A stretch of 64,000 nt of DNA from Lutjanus erythropterus (lineage: Eukaryota; Chordata; Actinopteri; Lutjaniformes; Lutjanidae). The notes under the pieces are model-generated. The model did not search any database and was not told where the DNA came from. It saw nothing but the letters and a program-made list of their open reading frames with translations. Of this stretch, positions 36,621-47,300 are shown piece by piece (positions within the stretch are counted from its first letter, which is position 1; each line of letters opens with the position of its first letter). Location of the stretch: NCBI GenBank assembly GCA_020091685.1, contig CM034592.1:35936350-36000349 (forward strand). The letters run 5' to 3'. Made by a program: the position numbers and the translations under genes.

Positions 36621-36621
<1 letters not shown>

Positions 36622-36811
36622 CAGAGCAGACTGATGATTGCTTTGGCTATATTTACTAAAATCTGGCGTTGTGCTGAGGGGTCCTGCTAACATGTATCGC
36701 TTTCTATGTCTCTCTTCCTCTCTCTCATTCCTTGAGCTGTCGAGGATGAGCCAAAATTGAATAGTGCACTAATAACAACCCTGTCTATTGAACTTGTGTA
36801 TGCTAAACTGG

Positions 36812-36975
36812 AGGCCTGGTAGGTCAGTAGAGCGTTTGCCTTCATGTACTGAGGCTGTGAGTTTTCTGCAGAGGCCATGGGTTCGACTCCCGGCTGCAGC
36901 CCATCACTGCATGTCATTCCCTGCTCTCTCTCCCCTTGTCCTGTCATATCTGCAGCTGTGCTATCAAAAAGGCAC
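36812..36975 (+). mobile_element. tRNA-derived SINE
   Basis: tRNA-like head with GGTAGGTCAGTAGAGCG (weak A box) and an exact B box GGTTCGACTCC at 36880-36890, then body CATGTCATTCCCTGCTCTCT, TCCCCTTGTCCTGTCATATC and a CTATCAAAAAGGC end, as in common fish SINEs. Not a functional tRNA: the cloverleaf arms do not pair well. Confidence 0.75.
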
Positions 36976-37599
36976 AATACAGACAGCCTTTTCTGACAAG
37001 AAAGCACTGTTATATAAGCATAAATGTCAAATGGTGCTCCCTCAACTCTCAACTGGACTCCACTGGCAAAAAATTATCATTTTAACTTGCAGAACAGAGA
37101 ATTTACTGGTTTCGTCGGTCAGTTTAGTTATTTTGTGACTTTGGTGACTCCAAACTAACCCTTTAAAATTAAAAGTCATATAATAACACAAACAAACTAA
37201 CTGAGTGATGCAGCATTAGACCATTATCTTCTGTGTTATGCAAGGTAAAATGACTGATTTCACCTATGGAGTTTTGTTGCTTTAGAGAGGCAGATATTTG
37301 GCTTATATAACGTAAAAGACAGTTTGTCGGCAAGGTAAAATGGTGAAAATATTATAAATATAGTGTAAAGTTGAATTGATACTTGTTTTTAGGTGGCTAA
37401 AGCATGTTTTGTTGCTGATCCTGTCTAGAGCAGGACATTGCTTGGCTTCCTAAACTGGTTCTCCTGCTGCTTCTCCAAACTGGGGTTACGCCAACCGCCA
37501 TCTACTGTACATAACACACTGACAATGGATAAGCATTAGCATACAACTCCACTTCAAAAAAACAGAACTATCCCTTTAAGTTGAGATGTTATTGTGAAG

Positions 37600-38300
37600 G
37601 ACACCGCATTACATGGTTTTCTACATACATCCTACTGTGTGTCAGATCATCCTTTCCTGGTATCAGTTGATAAACTCGCTGTCATCCATCAGATTCTTTC
37701 TGCTACTTTGTGTATTTGCAGTCGGACCAACAGAGCCTGTATTTGTTTGTTGCTGTTCTGTTAATGGACTTAATGAGTCTGTCACTTTTCTGCAATGCAG
37801 GCAACAAAATCCCCGTCTTCCTGGGTCTCACAAGCTATCCCGAGTACACAGCAGACCCAACACACTGCAGAACAACATTCGCAATGCAATACTGCCAAAC
37901 TGCTGCTTCAGTAATGGTTCCTCTTTAGTCCTCTTACGTGAACATAGCCATGATACAGAACATCCAAAGACCTGATCACCATCACCGGTCACACATCCAC
38001 CTTCCAGGCAACACAGACAAGGGAAATGCTTGAACGTCTTTCTCGACTCTTCTTGTTTTTGTCTTGTTGTAGAGGTGTGTCAATAGTTGTGCCTTTTTGT
38101 GAACTGCATGACTGATTTCCGTACAAACTCCATGTTTTCCAGCAAAAGAAAAAAAAGGGAACAGAAAGACCAACAAACTTGTACTCATATATCACTCTAT
38201 GTCGAAATGCATTACTCAAGGGAACCAAAATATGGGATGTGGTCAGGACATATGTGTGTGTTGTCAAAATGTAATCATAGGAAATAAAGGCATTTTAAGT
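37600..38300 (+). other. Exon-like unassigned segment ending at a poly(A) signal
   Basis: Repeat-free sequence with acceptor-like ttttctgcaatgcag at 37786-37800, then G/C-balanced sequence and AATAAA at 38283-38288 followed by TGTCCTGTGTGGTGTG. It could be a terminal exon of an unknown plus-strand transcript or a distal syt2 3' UTR. The frame after the acceptor is open for 42 codons only. Confidence 0.3.
38283..38288 (+). terminator. Candidate poly(A) signal with GT-rich downstream element
   Basis: AATAAA followed 18-35 nt later by TGTCCTGTGTGGTGTGT. Better placed than the other AATAAA words after syt2. Confidence 0.4.
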
Positions 38301-39420
38301 AGCCTTGTCCTGTGTGGTGTGTACATGGAGTGAGAGGATGCATTTCCACTTCTGGTCAGCAGGTGGCATCGAACACAGCCTGAGAGAACTGGGAAGCAGT
38401 GTTCAACAGCTCAGGTTGATGCAGTATAAATATGACAACAGAACATTATTTAGTCTAAAAAAAAGTCAGGGCTCTTCTTCAAATTATTCATAATCTGTAA
38501 TAATCAGAATTAAATATCAACAGAATTGAAAATGAATTCTGCTTCTGTCAGGGACCCTGTGAATGTATGATTATAAATGAGGCTCATTAAATCTTCTTAA
38601 TGTGAAACAAAGATAAATTATAGCCAGCACGGTCATAAACACAACAGATATTTGTGTTCAGTCATGTTTATCATGAAATTAAAATAAAATTCCTGCATAA
38701 AAGACAATTCCCTTTGTTTCACTGGGATAATAGTTTAGGTTCAAAGTCGCCTCTTGACATTTTAAACAGTAATCTTAGGTTCATTGAGTAGCTGTTCTGG
38801 AGTTTTGGCTCATGTTGAATGATCTTCATCAGCAGGTGGAGTCTTCGACCATTTTAAAGTTCCTTTCCAATTAATCAACCACTAAAATGGCTAAAAAAGC
38901 TTGGGACAGATTTATTTTCTAAACAAATATTGTAAATAATTTGCTTATAGTAATCAAATAATCTGCTTGCCACGTTCATTTAAACTCTTTTCATACATGA
39001 CAATATATTTTAAAAAGTAGAAACTACAGAAGGCTTTTCTCTCTTGCCTTGCAGTAACCCATCTGCTTCTGCTGCTTCTGTTTGCTGTGTACACACTGAA
39101 ATCATGACAGGAAAAACAGAGCCATTTTCTCTCAATGAAAGATGTATTTTCCTCAACTTAAAACAAACTGACAAAAATGAGCTAATGAGATGCAGCAGTG
39201 AAACTTAATGTACCTCAGGCTGTCTTGTGTAGTCTGCTCAAACAACAGAAACAGTCTGCTATTGATGGAGACAAAAAAAAAAAAAAAAAAGGTGAAAGCA
39301 CTTGTGTTTGAAGCGGCCCTCATCAAGCAGATTAATAATGTCTGAGCCTCCGGAGAGGGAGAAGACAGCAGAACTGTCAGTGAGACTGGTAGTTTCCACA
39401 GACTGATTTGAGCTGATTTA
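38300..39420. other. No gene seen
   Basis: A/T-rich spacer with a poly-A run at 39271-39291. Confidence 0.4.
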
Positions 39421-39424
39421 AAAA

Positions 39425-39640
39425 GAACCGTACATGTTTGTGCCTCAGTCAGACCAAGATGAGGAGATTCTTATGCACCAAAATCAGTGACTGGCAGACA
39501 TATCAGAATGGTAAGTGTAGTTCGCATCTTTTATCTGTTTGTGTTGTTTGTTAGCATGTTAGCTGAAAATGACTGACACAGCTAATGCTAACTTTTGCTC
39601 TCTGCACTGACAAGTCTGCTCTTCTCTGAGGTTCTGCCTC
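39425..39640. repeat. REP-H copy
   Basis: GTGCCTCAGTCAGACC, CACCAAAATCAGTGACTGGC, CATATCAGAATGGTAAGTGT and CACAGCTAATGCTAAC are the reverse complement of words at 6610-6790 in matching order. Confidence 0.7.
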
Positions 39641-40065
39641 GCCCAGGGTACATTTTCTCATTTACCAACTAGTCAAATGCCAACACTACTTTGTGACTTA
39701 TAAAGATGTGCACGGCACCCTTTAGCAGCTCAAACAAATACAGGATTTTCGCCCAGGAGACAGGGGTTCATGTTCCATGTGACACCAAAATGTTATTAAA
39801 AGTTTTGAGGCACTTGAGTGTGTTACATGCATCATGTGACTTGCATTTTGTGGCTGTTGTCTTGCAAGTCGCTTCAGTGTCGTCACGTGACGTATGTGAC
39901 ATACTTATTGTAACCTTAAACATGGTCTGAGCCCAGATCCAAGTAGTTTTGTTGCCTAAACTTACTCAAACTGAGACCATTTCACAACATTAACCATGTG
40001 TTAGTCTGACTCACTGGATGCACTCAGGAGGTTTAAACCTGCCATTGGTTGCTTGGTTGTAACCG
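39640..40065. repeat. REP-K copy
   Basis: ACTACTTTGTGACTTATAAAG, TTTCGCCCAGGAGACAGG, then TTTTGTTGCCTAAACTTACT, words of a common fish repeat. Related fragments near 51050-51090 and 62640-62670. Confidence 0.5.
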
Positions 40066-40069
40066 GCAC

Positions 40070-41000
40070 TGCAGCATCTACGTGATCCTGGGAAATGACA
40101 ACCTTCAAGGTATCAACCTAAATGCTGAAAATGGCAAATTAGCACCTGAGTCACTAATGGTTAATGATGGTTAATGACATTTGTGCAAAGTTCCACCAGC
40201 ACCTCTTTAGTGACACACTTCTCAAAGATACAAGTCACTATAGTCAATGTGAGACAAACATAAGAGCAAGAATATAAGAAAAGTACATTTTTGAATGAAG
40301 GGAATCATCAAGGACTTCTGATTCGTGTTGATTTTAAAGCTTTAAAGAGGTGATTTTTAACTTTGAAAACAGAAACTGGATTTAAAAAAATCATCTGATA
40401 TCATCTTTTTTAATCATCTATCATCTTTTTATGATTTTTATAAGACAGAAAGCTCTAGAACAGCCACTAAATGGACCCTAAGGTGAGATTGTTTTGTCAG
40501 TTATCACAACTTATTTATAAAAACAAAATGTGAAGCCTCTCTACTCACCATGAATTGATTGATTCGTATTTTACATGCTTGTTTTGCTTGAGAGTTGATA
40601 GTTATGAGGCATTATGAGGGGCAATTTCTTTACTCTATGAGCACCTTTTATGCATTTTATTGTTTTTATATTGAAGGTTAGAGGAACAGCCTGTCATCTG
40701 TGACATCATACGTCAAGGTAAAGGTCTTAAATCAGCGCTGACGCTCCCACGTTCCTGAGAAATGCAGCTCATCCATCATCCGCTGTACGTGATAGCTGAG
40801 AGCCTGTTTTTCAAGGTCTGCATATGAACAAAATACTGCAGTTTCCATGGTAATACCTCTGTGGAAATACCTGCAATATTTTGTCCATTTATGTATGCAG
40901 GGATATTCTCGATAAGATTACACAGTCGACTCCTGGACAATCTGTTCATGGAAGCACAGTGAAGGAACACACACATGCAATGGTAATGTTGGTATTTGAC
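40070..41000. other. No gene seen
   Basis: Spacer beyond the predicted ppp1r12b 3' end; simple ATCATCTTTTT direct repeats at 40390-40435. Confidence 0.4.
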
Positions 41001-41006
41001 TTTATT
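41001..41006 (-). terminator. ppp1r12b: Likely poly(A) signal of ppp1r12b
   Basis: AATAAA on the minus strand 215 nt after the stop codon, followed 20-35 nt on by a TGTGTGTG element (about 40967-40978). Signal plus GT-rich downstream element is the usual vertebrate arrangement and predicts a 3' UTR of about 230 nt. Confidence 0.65.
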
Positions 41007-41220
41007 TAGAAATATTTAAATGAATATACAATTTTAATTTAATGTATTTTCTGTCTGTGACTGTAGATCCAGAGCAGTAACATGAATGTTTCATAGAGTT
41101 TCCAAATTTACTTGAAAACTATGTACATACATTCTCTCTGAGGACAGGATGAATGTAGGAAGAATGCAGGTAGAGATATGGTTGCCGGTATCCGTCCCTC
41201 TTCTTGTCACCCTTCCTGTC

Positions 41221-41307
41221 TCACTTGGACAGTTTAGTGATGACTCGGATTAAAGCTCCGTTTTCATCCTTCAGTCTCTGGTTCTCCATCTTCAGCTCTG
41301 CTTTAAC
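41221..41307 (-). CDS. ppp1r12b: ppp1r12b last exon, leucine zipper and stop
   Basis: Codes [20 protein letters not shown] then RVITKLSK and TGA at 41223-41221. This end is almost identical to the zipper-positive C-terminus of MYPT1/MYPT2. The 3.9-kb intron before it is filled by REP-D and PAL-A insertions. Acceptor gtgctctcttttcag is strong. Confidence 0.93.
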   Translation of the reverse strand, partial: VKAELKMENQRLKDENGALIRVITKLSK

Positions 41308-44300
41308 CTGAAAAGAGAGCACAGGACAACCGAAGTGGGCACAGATGTAAGCTTACATGTTACTGATAACCCCGGGTGGAACATGGCTTATCATAACGGT
41401 CGATATAAGACATTAAATCAACACTACAGGTCTATTTTACATGCCGTGTTTTAATTTCTAACTGTGTAGCTCATTTTTAAAACTGTGCCTCTGTTGTGGT
41501 TTTGAAGTATTTCCGTATGTCGTGGACAAAGATCCTGGCTTTGATTCCTGGCAATTCCAGCAACCTTTTTCAGCCTCCATCATATCAGCTAGAAGTTAAT
41601 CATGTTGGGGCCCAACAGAACACTCATGTCAAATCTGTTACGCTACTGCTTCAAAACAAAGGCACGTTTTTCTGTACTTGCAAGACCCCGGGTGCCAGTA
41701 GAGGTTATGTGGTGATCCAAAACTTTCACAGTTTGTATTTTTTTTAAAGACTGTGTCAAAACATTACTTATATGCCCCTGTGTAAGAGTGATAAATTAAA
41801 GGTATAATCTGCAACATTTTCCTAAAAACAATGCATAGGCTGATATGACATAATCCCTTTTAATCATCACTTATGACCCACTAGAACTGTGTGGTTGTGG
41901 CTGTGTCTGCAGAGACCCTGCTGCCCTCTTCCTGTATTTTCTTAGTGTTTCACATTGTTTTGCTACTTTAATAAAAGACACAGAAACTCCACTTCAAGTA
42001 AAATTCATGTTTTTGGATGTTGCATTAATGTGCATGTTGTATTTTACAGGCTGTAGATGTTTAAAGTTGAGCTAATTATTTTTCAAACCAGTTTCATTTA
42101 GTCTCAAGGTAGTACACTGGTCACATACAATCGAAGCTGAGCTAATTTTAACCACTTTATATTCTCTTAGGTACAGTTTTTCTATAAGATCATCATATGT
42201 TAGTGGTGTCGCCAGCCTGTGAGAACCACATATCTCTAAAAAGTCAACTTTTCATGAGCTCAGAAAAACAGCCCTGTTTTAACCTTTGTCGCGGTGCATT
42301 TTTCAGTTGATCCAAGAGTATTTTTTATTTAAAGAGTTTTAGTTTCAGAAGTAGGAGATTCTTGTACAATAAAAGAATATATAATCATATATACATACAT
42401 ATGTAATTTGGCCTGGAGGATATAATAATATTCACAGTCCTCTTTTCAGATTACAATGCATATTAAAGTTCAGCTGAAGCTAACATAGAGATTCATCAAC
42501 CCTACACAGAAAACTAAATGAGCATTTTCCAAAGTTACCATATTTTTTAGTACAAAATCCCCCATCTGTATTACACAGCCTGCTACATACTGAGCTGCAG
42601 TGGAGGATATTATTAAGAGATGGGAATTTTATGCTAAGTAGACACTAACTTTGGGAGACTTGATTTTTCTTGCTCAGACTGCTGAAGCCTTATATTGGAT
42701 TTAATTGTTCAGAATACATTTTCACACTGAACGAGGACGGTGGCTTTTACGTTAAAATCATGCTGTTAAGGGATCTGTTTTTTTGGCAAACATGGACAAG
42801 AGGAACGATCACAACTCATAAGTCTGGACATGTGAGTGTTGTTTAATGACTTCAAATCAGAAAATGGGAACCCATTCTTGAAAACTAAGCCTTGAAAACT
42901 TAAATGTATATTTATCTGACATGTTTCTTGCTTCTGTTCCAAGCCAATAAACTACGAAGTTGGTTTCTCCAACTTTAATGTTCTGTCTTTAGAAAGAAGT
43001 AGAAAAAATAGCATCATTATTTTCCATTTGATCTACATATTATTGGATGATTTCAATATGGAAAACAGCATAATATTTAGTGGATACATTATGAACATAT
43101 TTACTCTTTCAAAATTGTATCCTTTGCATTTTCCTCTTAGTGATTTTGAGCTCTGAACTTCAACACAGGTACATTTCTCCCATTTGTTCCTGCTGCTAAC
43201 TATTTCAGAAAGGAAATTAGCTACACAAGAAATGAGCAAGCTGATCTGAATAAATCTGGGCAATCTATTACAATAAAACAAATACAATTACATTCACACA
43301 AACACGCTTAATCTCTTGCATTTAGTGACGCAGACATAATTGGACCAGACTTGCTCATTTAAACACACGTAACAGAGCTTCTCTGTCGTGTGTGTCTATT
43401 TTCAGCCCAGCATCCCATGTTTGTTAAGACCTCTCATTCACAGATAACAACAGGTTTTTGTTTGTCTCCTCTTGGGCATAACACAGCAGACATTTGTGAG
43501 CGTCGTGAACACTGTAGATGAATACTGATGGCTCACTCGCTGCAGTGTCAAAGTGCTCACACATTCCACAGCCAGCAGAGCATAATGGTGACAAATGATG
43601 TCAGCCAAAACCTCCGTAGACGGAGCAGCTAACGCCACGGCTCCGAGTGCCAGCACAGACACTTTACGCTGTTCGGATTTGATTGTTCATTGTTTTCCTC
43701 GTGTCAAAAAAGCGTCACTTTCTTCCGGGTAAAAGATCCTGCTGTGTTATTAACTACTGGTATTTTTAAAGGAGAAAATGAAATGAATATTGAAGGGATA
43801 GTTTGGATTATCTGAAGTACGGTTGGATGAGGTACTTATTTATTACCTGCAATAGATAGTTGGCTTGACCCCAGTTATGCAACTGAGCAATGTAATGTGC
43901 AATGGAGCAGTGTGATGTCAAAAGTATACACAATATTTGGAATATTCTCACCACTTTACCTTACCGTCAGACAGCCTTTTCTGACAGAAAACAGTCAGCA
44001 AAAATAGTAATTTCACCTCCAGGAACACAGGAGTTGCTGGTCTATCACCTGATGCCTTGATTGGTTATTTTGTTTTGTGACTTTGTTGAACCCACACTAA
44101 CATTTTAAAACACCAAAGTCACACAATAAAAGCAGCAGTGGACCAACAACTCCAGTGTTCTGTGATGTAAAATTGATTTTGCCAGTTTGAAGACAGGCAT
44201 TTTGCCTTTTATTACAATGATTAGCCACAGGAAAAGGCCGTCTGACGGCAAGCTAAAGCATTGAAAACATTCTAAATATCAACTGTTTAGGTGGCTATAA

Positions 44301-47300
44301 TACGTTTTGCTGCTGACCCTGTCCACAGCAGCAGGGCCGTAGCAGGATGTGTGTGAGGCCCTGCTCACATGCACGCACATAAATCACGGGCAAACAGACA
44401 TAATCTAATTCTACTGCAGACGTAATCTCAGTGCAATACATTTTTCCAGATATAATGTAAGTCATGTTGCAACAGCGCAGCTTGTGATTTCTCCCTCTAT
44501 ATTTGAGTTAAGCGTCTTTATATTCATAAACGAATATTTCTTAAATTAGTCTTGTTTCTATATAGCTAGAGGGCAGTTTACTTACTTCCAACAGCTCCCT
44601 GTTTTCTTTCCAAACCTGGTCTTTTGGGGATATTCTCATACAAAGGCTGCTGTGAATCACTCATCCTTGTTAAGGAACCTTGTCTCTCATCCTCCCTGTT
44701 GACTGCTTTGATGATGGGAAAAAGAAAGTTCAAGGATGTCAGCGTTAATTTTGATGAGATAAAATGTGTTGGAGGTGAAGCAAGCTCACGAAACTTTGCA
44801 AAAATAGAGCCAGGGTGAGTGCTTTGTTAAGGATGTTTGCTGGTGCATGGAGCAGGTTAGGACATCCTCAGTGACTAAAACTGAAGCAATCAGCTGTTTG
44901 CTCGCACATTCACATCGCATCCACTTAGGAAGGTCCACTATCACAATTACATAGTCCATTATGCTTGTTCTGGGGCTGGGGTATATTCACTTTGTTTTTT
45001 ATTTGTTTTAAGCACAGAGGTACATTACTTAGCTTCCTACACCAAAACTCCTGCTGCTTCTCCAAACTGAGACCGCCTGCCATCTACTGAAGGTAATATA
45101 CTATTTATCAATAAGTGCCTCATACAACCCCACTTCAAATTATCCAAACTACCCCTTTAAGGTAAATAACAATAGTTAAGGACTAATGTATCTGAATTAC
45201 CTTCAACTGTTCTTCCATATCTGATATCCTCTTTTTTAGACTCCAACTCTCCTATGAAGAATAACATTTAATAAAAAGAATCAAGATAAATAAAAACACT
45301 TTGAATAAAAAACATGTTTATCAGTACAATGGTGAGTTCTTACCTTTTTCTCTGTCTCAAGCATGTTGGAACCACAGTCGCCTGGTTTTCCCTTCTGCAA
45401 CAATGAAAGGTTATTTAGTAGAAAGGCTTAAGACTGTATGATTACAGGTGCTGCATTTTTATTACAGTGAGGACACGTGTCTGATGTAAAGGGTCTAATA
45501 TACCCACAGAAACTCATATTATTCCAAAATTCAGACCTGCAATGACAGTAATAACACTGCAGCTTCCTTGCAAAACCACTATATTTCATGTCACATTTGT
45601 TACATTACACTATTACCTGATATAATCTTCAGAATATATGGGAGGCATTTCTGTGTGTACTGATAAGAAAAATATTAATGATTTGAATTATGACTTGCAG
45701 AAACTTTTAGGTACATTCTCATTTGCCTCTTCCCTTCATTTCTTTCACATATGAATCTGCACTGGGGACAACCATTTACTACTGTGAGTACCTGTGCTCG
45801 CTGCAGCTGGTCCTGGATCATGGTGAGTTCCTGTTTACTTGTTTCCAGCCTGGACTTGAGCCTCTGATTGGTGGCCAGAGCCTTTTCATACATCTACAGT
45901 CAAAATGTACATCTGTTAGGAGTGTTTGATTGTTTTCATCAATCACAGACACTGACATCTACAGAGGGACTGCTGTGTGGTTTAACTGTTTAGTGTGCAT
46001 TTAGTATTAAGTCCAAATATGTGCAAAACCAATAACAGTTTCCTCAGCCTCAGCTGTACTTTGTGTTTGGTGCTAATGATCAAATATTAGCATGTTAACA
46101 GTTAAATTAGGATGGTGAACAGCATAAACATCATTAGTATCAAAACATGAGCCTGAGAACAGCCTCACAGAGCCCCTAGAATGGCTGATAAACCCTATTC
46201 TTGTTTTGATTTATAAATGAATCCTTCGGTCTATAAGATATAAAATAATGCTAAGTAAGGTGATGCCTTCAAACTGATTTTTTGTTCTTTCAAATGACAT
46301 TACAAATGAAAATAAAATGTATTTTTAAAAAATACTATAAATATTAATAATAAAACTTTTGCTTTCTTTTGATGACAGATTATCACATACCTTTTTCACA
46401 GCAGCCATGTTGACATGAAATAGTTGTGTAAAGACAGGTCTTACCAATCAAACTAATTAAGTTTCTGTTCTCTTCAGGTCAAACAGAGTCAGGGTGCAAT
46501 GAAAAAGGTCTATTGTTGTCAATTTATTTTCTGCCAGTGAACTCACTAACTGATTAATCACTCCTGTTCCACTTTATGCAACATTTTGTCTGCTTTTATT
46601 CTGAAATGTCTGTGTTGCAGGTGCTGCTTCCTTTAGAGGCAGGACAATTGTGTGTCAAATGTTGATTGGATAATTGACAAAGGCTCAACCATCTTGTGGT
46701 ATATATAAAGGAAGTCCTTCTATCTGCTCTGTAAAAGTACCATGATGGAGGCCCTGTGCTGAAGACCACTGGCTGAATAAAACACACACTCTTTATGTAA
46801 GTTAACTGTCAAGTGATTGTATTTAGTTCCTTTTTTTTTACCAGGGCACCAAAACAAAAGTCCCTCTAAATATTACCAACATGCAAACCGCGTCACCTGC
46901 CTTTTTATAGTCATTGTTCGCAGTTTCTTCTTCTGCCTTTTTCCTTGCAGACAGTCTGTTCTCCCTGCGTTGGAAGTAGGACTCAGCGTGGTTTGAAGGC
47001 GTGTTGTTGGACACGTCAGAGGATCCAGACGAGCTCAATCTGAAAACATAAGAAAGGTATAAACAACTCAGCACTGAGATGTAGCTCAGTTACTGTCAGT
47101 TTACTATAACTGAGTCATCAGTCAATCCCTGTTTTTTTTCTGTCTAGTCTCAGGTGCAACTGAATGTTTTTTGTATGTATTAACTGTGTGAATTAAAGTA
47201 GAGGACGCTTACCTCGACAATCTCTCATGCTGAAAGAGAGGAGAAAAGTTTTAGAATTCACTATTTGAACAAAATCAAAAATGCAACAACAATTTACAGT

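Larger units (their letters stand above)
36145..37580 (+). mobile_element. PAL-A copy split by REP-D, CA tract and SINE
   Basis: Left end TTTAAAGGTGTAGTTTAGAT at 36143 runs to about 36265; the right part resumes near 36978 (CAGACAGCCTTTTCTGACA) and ends AACAGAACTATCCCTTTAA at 37579. The material between is later insertions. Confidence 0.7.

Noticed and set aside
36812-36890. A functional tRNA gene
   Set aside because: The B box is good, but the A box is weak, the arms do not pair and a SINE body follows.
46890-46897. Canonical GT donor for ppp1r12b exon 3 (GCAG|gtgacg)
   Set aside because: It leaves one extra base phase and puts a stop soon after the exon 4 acceptor; the GC donor keeps the family frame.
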